From Coccinella septempunctata (Eukaryota; Arthropoda; Insecta; Coleoptera; Coccinellidae), in NCBI RefSeq assembly GCF_907165205.1, contig NC_058190.1, positions 34,623,345 through 34,687,344 on the forward strand: DNA of 64,000 nucleotides, read 5' to 3'. The translations under genes and the position numbers were made by a program. The notes under the pieces are model-generated. The model was given only the letters and a program-made list of their open reading frames with translations. It made no database searches and was not told the origin of the DNA. Below, piece by piece: positions 54,401 to 64,000 of the stretch; the stretch's first letter is position 1, and each line of letters opens with the position of its first letter.

Positions 54401-57400
54401 ACTCTACCGATTAGGAAAATAAAATACAGGGTGTTCCATTTAAAAAATACTAGTTTACATTATTTTTTTAGCTTTACGCTTGTTAGCATTTCCTAGTACC
54501 GAATTCTGAATGTCCATAAAGAATACTTCATATTTGCCTATTTCATTGTTTTTGTAAATCAATTAAGTGACATATTAACTGAGATAGTAGAGTAAACGTA
54601 CTTTAAATTAAAAAGGACTACATATATTAATAAGAAACGTTGAAGGCAATTATTTAATTTAAAGTACGTTTACTTTTGATTCCATATTTTATCCCAACAA
54701 TAACGAATATAATGCAATAATGCATACTTACATATTTCGTATTTTATTGGCGGATTCGCGGTAATTTTTTTCGGCATATATCATCGCATCATAAGGATTA
54801 GCTATATCCTATCGTCTTATAGTATTTCGAAAAGTCGAATGAAAAAGTGTCGTTTTTAATCAACAAAGGACCACAAATTTCCCACAATTCAGTCTCTATT
54901 CGTATTAATTAAAATAACCAGTTTTCATCTATGAACCCTTTCTCAGTCGGGTCAAGTACTCCCTGACCTGAGATAATGTACCTACATGTCTCGGGAATAA
55001 AATTCCTTCGAGAATAACGGACATAAATTAAATCTATAAAAAACCGAAGTATCATGTTGAATAAAAGGTTCAAGGATTAATTTTAAGAAGCATACCTATT
55101 ATCGAACAGTTGGAATGCCGAGACGTCAACGAATATATGCGTGGGCTAGAGACGTTACGAACGAAAATAAGAAAAAAGAAAGGATAAATGGACCTAGGGC
55201 AAGAGGCGGCTTGAATATCATACAGGGTAGTAATTTCGATAGTTAATTTCAAAGGTTCCCGAATGTTAGGTTCATCATCTCTCACAATGTTTACTGTACA
55301 GGTGTTCCAAATTTGATGCTCCCAGACAACATCTCGAGAACTATAACAACTTCATGGATCCCGATTTCTTTTTTCGAAATAATAAGATATCAGAAAGCAG
55401 ATCAAATATATCTATCTATTAAGTTTTTCGACATCATTCTTGAAATGGGATACCTTATATATAAATATTTGTCATTTATTTGGTGTGTATTGATGTATAT
55501 AACTGTCATCAACTCATCTTCTTCAATATAGATAAGACAGAGAAATTATTTGATATCTGAAAGTTTCAATTTCATGAAGAAAACATAAATTGGATCGAAA
55601 CTTCGATAGAAATTCATAGGACGAATTCGAAAGAGCATTTAAGTTAGAGAACAGGGACAAATATATAAAGGTATATACAGGGTGTCAGTGCACAAATGCG
55701 AAGGACTTAGGGAGATGATTCCTCGATGAAAATAAGCAGGGGTATTTCCTCTATTTTTTTTCGAAAACGACCTCCCTTACAAGATACAAGATACCTTTGG
55801 AAGGCGATGACGAGTCAAAAAACTATACATAATATAAAGCACTAAGTAGATGTTACTCACACAATTTTTTAGATCTCATAACTTTATTATTGTTGAAAAT
55901 AACAACCCTTTATGATTTCCCTTCAAAAATTGTTTTCGTGGGATAGATTTTCGAAAAATAAAATTCTCTTATGGATTCCCATTCAAATCTGGGGAAAATT
56001 TTTTTGCAAAATTTCAGTACAGTCGATACTTATCTCGGACTGAATAAAAACTTCCAAGCAGTATTCGAAGGTCTATGAGGCAGAGAGTTTATGAATGTAT
56101 TATTATTATATTTCAGCGGGAGGTAGTCATTCTATGGAACACACGATGAGATGGAATGAACAGTGATCAGAACTGCTTGTAAGTTTTCATTTATTCCGAG
56201 AAAAGTATCGACTGTATCGAAATTTTGCAACAGACTTTTTTCTCTAGAATTGAATGGGAAACCATAAGAGATTTTAATTTTTCGAAAAACTATCTCACGA
56301 AAACAATTTTTGAAGGAAAATCATAAGGGCTTGTTATTTTCAACACCTAATAATAAAGTTATGAGATCTAAAAAAATTGTGTGAGTAACATCATGCATAG
56401 TTTTATGACTCAGTGTTTTTTAGAACCCGTAAAAAAATTTAAAACTGTCAACTCGTCATCGCCTTCCAAAGGCTGTATCTTGGAAGGGAGGTCGAAAAAA
56501 AATTATGGGAACTACCCCTGCTTATTTTCATCGAGGAATCATCTCCCTAAGTCCTTCGCATTTGTTTACTGACACCCTGTATATAGCGAAACGCCCTGTG
56601 TCTCGAGAATGAATGATATTTACGATCTGATTACTGATATCTAATTATTCCGAAAACAAAGTTCGGGAGTCCTTGAAATTTTTTTCCCTTAGTCCTACAG
56701 TTCTTGAGAAGCTCTCAATGGGCACCTCATTTGAATACCATGTGGTAATAAATTTTTTTTTTTAACTTTGGCAATCCTAAAATGCGTTGATAGATAGAGA
56801 TATTGTTGAAATTTTTTAACAGAAACTGCAATTCGACGTCTTTTACACTCATCATCTTTGAGAATTTAGAATGTGGAAACATTTTTTCTGGAAATTGTCA
56901 ATAAATCCGAAACGGATAACCTTACTTAGACCCATGAAACTATGCAGGGTGTCACGCGTTCGCGATTTCCATGTTAAGCTTTGACTAGAGAGATGACTCC
57001 TTATAATTTTTTTTTAGATTCGTGGTCCTACTTCCTGTTTTAGCGGAAGTGATACAAACTTTCGTTTTTCGAATGGATAGCCATCATGAAAATTGAGTCC
57101 TCATAAAATTCTGCTTCGTTTGCATCTTAAATTTTCGATTTTTCCCAGAAAATTGTTTTTCAATGTGAACTTACGAAAACAAATCTGAAAATGAAGGTCC
57201 GCTGGAATATGAAACTTTTCCATTTCCATTGAAAAATTGTCATTTCTGGGCTTCAGTTAGGAATGAGAATGAAGTTTTTGTTCAATAAGCAAAATTACTA
57301 ATCATGACACAGGAAGTCACTGAATCGTTATCAAGGTTGCCTTCCGAAAACGTGAAAATGAATTTTTTTCAAATTTGAACCCCATTTTTATAGCTATATT

Positions 57401-58355
57401 ATAGCCATAAAACCATTGCCTCAAAAGGCATATTTTCTTGAATTTTCAGGAGAACTAATTTTCTCGATCTTATTTCGATTTTTATTCTTCTCAATATAGA
57501 TGTCCAGGGCCAAACATAATTGAGAGGAAAAAAATTATTAGCAGTATTCAAAAATTCAACTGGATTTAATATATATAAATAGAACTCGGTGAAAGTTCCG
57601 GAACAGGAATAGGTTTTTGGGGGTTGAAAATTATTTTAACGATTTCCGGCTAAATTACTTATATCTCTTACAGAAAAACTCTGTAGATGAAAATTGTAGA
57701 TACATAATTGCAAATACAACAACTTTTTAATTCATGGAGAAAAACGCAAAAATCTATTTTTCGTCTTAATTTTCAGTATTAATTCGGAGATTACCGAGTT
57801 TCACTTGCTAGTACCGATAGGCCTAAGTCAGAGTCACGACATTTTCATAGACGCGAATTTTGCCAATTTTTGGCACATGAGGGACATGCTGTTTTTAGTA
57901 TTCTTATTTAGTCTATCTTTAGTATTCATGCTGTATTATACTGTTCTTACGCCGTATTAATAATTCTGAGTTCTATTGTATAATCCTGTTGTGAGCTCCG
58001 AGAGAGACCGTTTTACGTGAAAATACGAGATTTTTTGTTAGAGTTTGAGGAAACAATCTAGTAATCTGAAATACCTGCGCAATATTACAAAAAGAAACAT
58101 CAAGACAGCAAACATTTCTAATATTGATGCCACATCCTGAGAGTTTAATGCAAAAAATATCAAATCCTAAAGGGAAAAGCAGTTTTTGAAAATTTTCACA
58201 TAAATATTTGTACAATTGTTGGAAATTTTGAGTGCATACTGTTGTTTTTTTCAGATTTGAATTCCCAGGAACGGAGAGAAGAGAGAGAATCTTTCGAAAG
58301 AACAATAATTATAGTGATGAGCTGTTTGATAGTTGGAATTATTATTTTGGTCATG
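51424..58355 (+). CDS. Unidentified single-pass membrane protein, first two coding exons
   Basis: Exon 1 (51424-51580) begins MDNATINAKGCDPSPNISEE and ends in a polar segment with SDTEPLVISIDAHEIPRQNG. Exon 2 (58255-58355) reads DLNSQERREERESFERTIII and continues with the hydrophobic run VMSCLIVGIIILVM. Phases agree (1, then 0), the donors are G|GTGAGA and ATG|GTAAGG, and the acceptor is TTTTTTTCAG. The roughly 86 residues give a cytoplasmic-looking, charged N-terminus followed by one transmembrane helix, suggesting a type II or signal-anchor protein whose remaining exons lie outside what I can identify. I do not recognise the family. The 6.7-kb intron is crowded with MITEs, and I cannot exclude additional small exons in it. 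Confidence 0.6.
52416..53183. mobile_element. Mariner-type MITE, family M2 copy 1
   Basis: The ends are CTGGGTATCTGTAAACAAAT and, inverted, CTGGGTTTATGTAAACAAAT, with inverted similarity for over 200 bp (GAAAATAAGCAG, GACCTCCCTTCCAAGATACA, GGCGATG, GTTGACAGTTTTTAA, CATAATATGAAGCACT-like and GAGATCTAAAAAAATTGTG segments). A TA follows at 53184. A second copy lies at 55678-56579. Confidence 0.82.
53978..54378. mobile_element. Mariner-type MITE, family M1 copy 2
   Basis: The right end, inverted, is CAGGGTGAGTCTTTGACTTG, followed by TACAAATATTTTAAG and GGTCAAAAGAAACACTTTT, and the interior has ATTGGGTGCTTTGGCTGAAT, as in the copy at 50090. The left end (CAGGATAATTCTTTGCCTCT) has diverged. TA flanks both sides (53976-53977, 54379-54380). 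Confidence 0.82.
54591..54674. repeat. Perfect 22-bp-arm hairpin
   Basis: AGTAAACGTACTTTAAATTA plus AA (54591-54612) is the exact inverse of the arm at 54653-54674, with a 40-base loop. The length suits either a tiny fold-back element or a small-RNA hairpin. It lies in the long intron of the membrane-protein gene on the plus strand. Confidence 0.6.
55299..56745. mobile_element. Mariner-type element hosting a nested MITE
   Basis: The left end CAGGTGTTCCAAATTTGATG, with ATCTCGAGAACTATAAC further in, has an inverse at the right (CCACATGGTATTCAAATGAG with GCTTCTCAAGAACTGTAG). TA flanks both sides (55297-55298, 56746-56747). The family M2 MITE at 55678-56579 lies entirely within it. Confidence 0.6.
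55678..56579. mobile_element. Mariner-type MITE, family M2 copy 2
   Basis: The ends CAGGGTGTCAGTGCACAAAT and, inverted, CAGGGTGTCAGTAAACAAAT are flanked by TA (55676-55677, 56580-56581). Inward, both sides carry GGACTTAGGGAGATGATTCC and GATGAAAATAAGCAGGGGTA, then the same segments as the copy at 52416. It is longer than copy 1 because of an extra central stretch near 56050-56130. Confidence 0.85.
56748..56946. repeat. Small dispersed repeat, copy 1
   Basis: The segment ending GAAATTGTCAATAAATCCGA, AACGGATAACC and CCCATGAAACTATGCAGGG parallels 60285-60484 (GATCAACAAATCCGAAACTG, CCCATCAAACTATACAGGG) and the inverse of 59755-59953. The left boundary is uncertain. Confidence 0.5.
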
Positions 58356-58909
58356 GTAAGGATTGGCCTCGATTTGAAGAGAGAACATAGAAGTATTTTT
58401 TCAAACTGAACGTTCTTGGAAAATTTGTTGAGTTATGATATTTATATTTTATACTCTCATGTTTTGTGAAACATATCAATGTGTCAGTTTTTATAATTTT
58501 GAAAACTTGTTTCAAATAGAATAATTTGTAAATTTTACACAATGTTTCATTACTTCAATTACAAAAACTCAGATACCTACATATTCTCTCTCTTCGAATA
58601 AACCGCTTAATTATTTCTAATAATTTTTGAAATTTTCTTTTCTCAAATCCAAAATGTGAACATCTTAGAGGGTTATACTTCCTGATACCAAAGATTGATT
58701 ATTGAAAATGATGAACCAACTCTTCAATATAGGAGATGTGTGACTAACCGAAGAAAATATACCAAAAATATGCTGCTCAGCTGCAGCTGCACCACTTAAG
58801 TCCTAACATAAACAAAATGTATTTCTACAAAATATATGAAAAATTGAGAGAAAGAGATATAAATATATACACCTAACCCGTAGAGCTTGAAAATAGGGAA
58901 TCGAATATA

Positions 58910-59752
58910 CAAAGTGCGCCATTGAAAACGAAATAGCGGCTCTGATAGGTTGACGGAACTGAATTATGTATATAAGAGCACTCGAACACGTCGATTTTTG
59001 ATTTCAGGGAGACAACTTTTAAGATTCAAATTTCAAACCGCATCGCTTCAATCCTTATATTAGTGTAAAAACCCCAACCCCTAAATCTTGAATAGGAAAG
59101 ATAGGGTATGTAATTGGAAGGCCTTTGTACCTTGAGTTCAGCATGTTTAATTTTTGGTTTTCGAAATATTACATTCAAATTTTAGACCACGTCGATTTTC
59201 TTTTCAATCATACTGTGTAAATAAATCGAATTTCCACTCATTTATTCTGTAATTTCCATGATAAATCTGGTGTACCTACGATTCTCGCACTGGATATTTT
59301 TGAAAAATAACAATATTATTGAGGCAATGAGTTAACCATTTTTACCTTAATTATCAATACAAGGAACGAACATAATAATAATATTTTGATGCATGTCAGT
59401 TTACGATTATCGTCGTTTATCATAGAATAAATTACTGAAAATTTGATGGATTCACCGCATATTTAACGAAATGATCAATTCTATATATACATAATATAAA
59501 TTTGAATATCCCAAAAACGAAGGGATTAAATAAAAAAAATTAAATATGCTGGACTCAGAATATAGAAAGGCCTCTGAAATGAGGTATCACTAACCCCATC
59601 TTCATTCAACATATAAGGGTTGGGGTTGTAACAGTAAGGGTTGGAGTGAAACGGTTTTAAATTTGATCTTGGGAGTTGTCCCCCTGGAATAAAAAATCCG
59701 GGTTTTATATAATTCTTTTCTTCCGCTGTTTCGTTTTCAATGGCCCACTCTG
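58910..59752. mobile_element. Mariner-type MITE downstream of the membrane-protein exons
   Basis: The ends CAAAGTGCGCCATTGAAAAC and, inverted, CAGAGTGGGCCATTGAAAAC continue with GAAATAGCGGC / GAAACAGCGGA and are flanked by TA (58908-58909, 59753-59754). Further inverted pairing includes GGGGTTGGGG-like segments near 59068 and 59615. No coding sequence is present. Confidence 0.82.
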
Positions 59753-59754
59753 TA

Positions 59755-59953
59755 TACACTGTCATAGTCCCAGATTGTCTGTTTCGGATTTATCATTCAT
59801 TGAACACTTTCAAAAAACATTTGGAATGCTGTAGCTATCGAATTACCGCCAAAAAACTTTAGGAAAATCTAGCTTGAGTTTAAAAGCTCTATTGAAGTGT
59901 TTCCACATTTCAAAAATTCATAGCATTCTCTGTTTTTTTAATGGTACACTCTA
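59755..59953. repeat. Small dispersed repeat, copy 2 (inverted)
   Basis: AGATTGTCTGTTTCGGATTT at the left and TTTAATGGTACACTCTATA at the right are the inverse of the right and left ends of 60285-60484. It abuts the MITE at 58910-59752. Boundaries are approximate. Confidence 0.55.
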
Positions 59954-60284
59954 TATAAAATGGCAAGGAGAGCTCTTTGAGTGCCCAGTCCCAGCATATA
60001 ATCACAGGCCACAGGCATAAAGGTAGGTCTTTTATTCTTTTAATGATTCTTGTAAAAAGCGTTCAGCTTTGCTTTGTTCATTTGTAATATAGGTACTTTC
60101 CAGAGTTGATATTCACAATTCATTTTTCGATTTTTTGGTTTATGCTTCTTGTTACTAAGAAACAAAAATCACTCTGTATAAAAGTCATTGAACGGATAGA
60201 AAAACCTAGATTTAAGTATTACGTCCGTGACAATGTTTGACTAGATTCCGCATCTACAGGACTTTCTTAAGAATCCATTTCATA

Positions 60285-60484
60285 TAGGGTGTCCATTTAA
60301 AATGAAAGATAAAACTATATGAATTTCATAAAGAACACAAAGTTAAAAATTCCTAAAATTTGTGGGAAGAAACAATTTATCAGCTGTAAGGAAGATTACA
60401 TATAGCATTTCAAATGGTGAATCATTCTTTTCTGAAAATGATCAACAAATCCGAAACTGACAATCTGACACCCATCAAACTATA
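60285..60484. repeat. Small dispersed repeat, copy 3
   Basis: It starts TATAGGGTGTCCATTTAAAA and ends in AAATCCGAAACTGACAATC and CCCATCAAACTATA. The same pair of ends in reverse occurs at 59755-59953. It directly abuts the MITE beginning at 60485. Confidence 0.55.
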
Positions 60485-61023
60485 CAGGGTGTTCCTAAAT
60501 TGAAAGTACAAACGAAAAGGGGAGATTCCTTAAGTGAGTTTAAGAAAAAAGTCCCATAAATATGGGGTCGCAAACGTTTCGTTTTCGAGATACAGAGTGT
60601 TGAAGTTTTTTTTTTCTCGAAATCGTTGGTAGATACGACAAAACTACAAGAGACCGAAAAGTTTAGTATAAGCACAAAGCTTCTTTTTACATTTTTTAAA
60701 ATTAACAGTTGCTCACCAAAAAAAAGTTCTGCAGAAGAACAGGTGGCAGTGTTCCAGAAAAAATATCACTCTGTAGATCTTCTATCGAAATTGCTATGTC
60801 ACGTGGTGAGAACTCCAAAATGTAATATCTATGCCCAATTTCAGTTGAATATCTTGTGAAGTGTAGATACTATGAAAAAAAAACTTGAAAAAAATTCAAA
60901 CTTCAACACTCCGTATCTCGAAAACGAAACGTTTGCGACATCATGTTTATGGGACTTTTTTTTCTTAAACTCACTTAAGGAATCTCCCCTTTTCGTTTGT
61001 ACGTTCCATTTAGGAACACCCTG
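60485..61023. mobile_element. Mariner-type MITE with about 130-bp inverted repeats
   Basis: The ends CAGGGTGTTCCTAAATTGAA and, inverted, CAGGGTGTTCCTAAATGGAA are flanked by TA (60483-60484 and 61024-61025). Inverted similarity continues through ACAAACGAAAAGGGGAGATT, CTTAAGTGAGTTTAAGAAAA and CGAAACG...CTCGAGATAC-like sequence. No coding capacity. Confidence 0.85.
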
Positions 61024-61025
61024 TA

Positions 61026-64000
61026 TAAAGATGGAACCTGAAAAGCATATTCGATTTTGTCTTTTTAAGTTCTACACCAATGTCGTTTGAAATAAAGTGT
61101 GTTCCACTAAAAATAGCTAAATTTGTATTTTTTATCATTGAATTAATTATCGAAGATTGCTTTATTCATAACAACCTTTATCTGGAAATTTCAAGTGAAC
61201 TTCATTCAATTTTACACCAGAAAGGTAAAACTCGATACTGAGTACCGTTTTCTAAATATTTTGATTTGAAAATTATGGAGTAATACCTAACTGATGCTGG
61301 TATAAAGTAATGATAAAGTTATTAATTATTATTATCATTAAGGATGCATTTTATGAATTAAATATTTTGTCGCATAAATGAGACCCCACCGATAAAACCA
61401 ATAGGTACAAACCCCATTTATTTTGTTTTCTATCCTAGAGACGGGGTCACCTTTCTTGAAACACCCTGTATACCGACAATATTTAATGACCCTCGTAAAT
61501 CTACGGCCAACGATGTTTCGTCTATTTGAAGTAGCCGGACTCAAAGCACCTATTTTTCTTGATTTATTGCGATTGTGAGTACCAATTTGATTTTCTGAAA
61601 AAGGAAGAAGCCCATCCCGCTAAAGAACCGCTCACTTGTCGCTACTACTGACCAAGTGCCAAAGAGACCGGTTTGCCTGAAAAAGGTCATTTTTATAACG
61701 GCGAGTATGATGCAAGCCATTTTCTGTTTCTTGTCACTTGTTGGGTAATGGAAGGCAGTAAGCTTATGCGCATTTTCCTCTGTTATCTGTGATTACCCTT
61801 GACCGTTGATTGAATACTTCAATCAACGCCTTGACCACAGATTATAGAGTAGAACCTTGGCCTTGACTTAGGCCCCAACGAATCAGGAAGGGGCTGCTTT
61901 AATGTTTATTTTGCAAATCCTGATGCGTTTTCGTTTTCGCTCCTAGAGGATGGATTCTTGTCGCGAATGGCGATGCTTCCCTAAACTAAAAACTAAAAAT
62001 TGTAATTTGAAGTAGCAGTAGCAGGAAACTCTTCACAATTGGAACTTTGTGTTCGTAGCAGATCACATCAATGAAAAACATTCTATTCGATTCAATCATT
62101 TGTGAGATATAACTGAGAATTGCATTTCTCTTATGGATTTTCAACAGCCTGTATATTTTCAATCGAGCGATATCTTTTTAATTTCGCTATACCTTCATCT
62201 AATTCATTATTGCTAACTTATTATTTAGCCCGATTAATAAAATTTAAAACTCAGTTTTAAATTAATCCATGGGAGATGATATTATTGTGATGATGAAAAA
62301 CTTTGACTACAAGGTTTAAATTTTCGTTAGAGAATCATTTTTTATTCTATGTTTAATCAAAGATTCTCATCAACTGGGGGCATTTTTAATAGTTTCCATT
62401 TTCTATAGTTTTTCTCCAAATACCTACTTATATTCTTCAAATAAAATTAATTTCAGGCCAAAAATTTTACTATATTATTTCCAATTGAGTATAATGTATG
62501 AACTATCATGATAGTAAGAATGCTACCTTTGAAGAATCAAAGGCTAACCAAATGAGGTATCGAACTTAGACATGGAAACCATTTAAAAAAATATTTGTAG
62601 TACCTACTTATTTTATGCAAGAAAAATAGTTGAAATGAGAAAAAACTGTGGAAAATGGTCTTTATACAATCTATACCATTTAATTTTGAAAACAAGTGAA
62701 AAAAATTTATTTTTCTGAATGATGTTTTTTCCGTCATAACTTTTGCATACGTATATTCGATAATTTTTCCGATAGTATATTTGGATAGTCCTTAGAAATA
62801 CTGGAAATAGTATTATATTGATAATTCACTTGTTAATTTCACTCGATGCATATGTCACAAAACCACCAAAATGAGGGGGCAAAAGATCTGTTCAAATATT
62901 TGACCAAAGCTAATACCTATAGGTATATCAAACATTTCCAAAAACTAGGGGCCAAGTCAAGGACATTGAAAGCAGGTGTAGTTCACTAACACCATACGTA
63001 ATACTCAATTTAATTATACTCTATTCAATTTTCAGTAGTACTACTTACAATAGAGGGTGTTTTCGAAGGTTTGTCTTTTTTTTTTGAAGGAAGATAGAAC
63101 AATTGAAAAGAAGCCACTGTACCAAAATTTATATAATATTCAAGATGGTGAAGTTATCACCCCCCAAATTTCCATGAGAATTCGTTAAATTTCAATGGGG
63201 TCATTATTCGGTTCATTTGAGTTTGAGACTGAGATCTGAAAAACTTCGTGTATTGCGAAATGGAGATAAGGTAAAAACAGTGAGGAAAAATTGAGAAAAG
63301 TTATTAAGTGCTTGAGAAATTATTCGATCTCAATGTGTTATAATTGGTACCGAAAATTAACCCAATTTTTTCACCTGGTAAGACTGTGCGGAAAACAAAT
63401 TAATGGTGATAACTTTGAAAAACTTTTGTGCATCCCCCCAATGTTGAACGGAGTAGGCAAATTTTCAAAGCGGTTGGAAAAATTTCAGAGCAGTCGGGAA
63501 AATTTCGATGCTTTACATTCCCCAAAATTTATCTTCGTCCCACCCCTGCTTTCAGTTCAAAAACGTGGTTTATCTTATATCAGAAAGTTTTTTGATCGAA
63601 TAATTATTTACTTGAAAGCTTGTTGAGAAATGCTCAGTTTACAACCTCTATGTCTGTGGTTGTAACCAACACAGAATGAAAAATTTCCAATTTGTGTTTT
63701 CCAAACTTGTCATAGAATTAATCAATCCGAAATCTTCATTCACATCGCTCACAGAATACCTAATGAGCATGACAATGAGCTTTTACCCCCGCTCCTAAAG
63801 TAACAATGGGCCTGGTATATAGACACTGGCATCTCTTCTTCATTCACTCTCTGTGGGTGCCAAAAATTTCGAAACTATATCAGGCACACGCTTGACCCAA
63901 AAAGTGTCCAACGGCCGGCATCACAGACGACGAGGGCACCGTGTCAAATTATTGCAAATTCTGTAGTCGGTCAGTGAGTACAGCCACGGTATCAAACCGG
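61026..64000. other. Terminal spacer, no gene recognised
   Basis: A single mariner-type end (inverse CAGGGTGTTTCAAGAAAGGT) occurs near 61449-61468 and a possible one (TAGAGGGTGTTTTCGAAGG) near 63053, each without a visible partner. Short frames such as that at 63291-63626 have no recognisable family. I see no further exon of the membrane-protein gene. Confidence 0.45.

Noticed and set aside
1..64000. CRISPR arrays, bacterial operons, rRNA or tRNA genes
   Set aside because: The window is insect nuclear DNA. I saw no regularly spaced repeats and no tRNA or rRNA sequence that I could support.

Overview
The window is eukaryotic nuclear DNA from an insect. It is AT-rich, has canonical GT-AG introns, encodes a ZAD zinc-finger protein (an insect-expanded class) and is packed with DNA transposons and non-LTR retrotransposons. 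A beetle would fit, but I cannot fix the order from the sequence alone.

Recognised host genes, in order: a ZAD-C2H2 zinc-finger gene (minus, 1743-3386); an intronless serine protease homologue that has lost its whole catalytic triad (minus, 6493-7497); a four-exon TRIC intracellular cation channel (minus, 14142-15990); a ten-exon glycerol kinase 5-type FGGY kinase (plus, 25491-32471); an EB1/MAPRE microtubule plus-end protein with two alternative copies of one exon (minus, 36501-43731); an E2F partner DP with an uninterrupted coding region (minus, 45284-46708); and the first two coding exons of an unidentified single-pass membrane protein (plus, 51424-58355). I joined exons by reading frame, splice consensus and family continuity. 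They act in unrelated processes, and nothing suggests a functional cluster.

Most of the remainder is mobile DNA. At 3462-5377 a P-superfamily element with a perfect 8-bp target duplication and a transposase remnant sits about 75 bp upstream of the zinc-finger start codon. At 7839-12762 a MITE abuts a non-LTR element that is itself split by a younger copy of its own family in the opposite direction. At 17354-22309 two copies of a DD41D Tc1/mariner-type element lie tail to tail as a 5-kb palindrome. Its right arm is interrupted at 20413-21600 by a second P-type element whose only gene is a small two-exon THAP protein, the architecture of a KP-like repressor. From 30 kb onward, introns and spacers hold many TA-flanked CAGGGTG-ended MITEs, some abutting and one nested, plus a hAT MITE, a P-type MITE and fold-back sequences with hammerhead-like motifs.

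The most unusual signal is a set of 16-25 bp sequences with inverted ends CAGAGA...TCTCTG (or CTCTATG). At four sites they lie exactly between 8-bp direct repeats (two perfect, two 7/8). They look like excision footprints of an 8-bp-duplicating transposon whose full-length parent is absent here. Stretches with no entry, chiefly parts of 1-1742, 12.9-14.1 kb, 22.3-24.0 kb, 32.5-36.5 kb, 43.7-45.3 kb and 61.0-64.0 kb, show nothing I can assign beyond AT-rich spacer and unidentifiable repeat debris.
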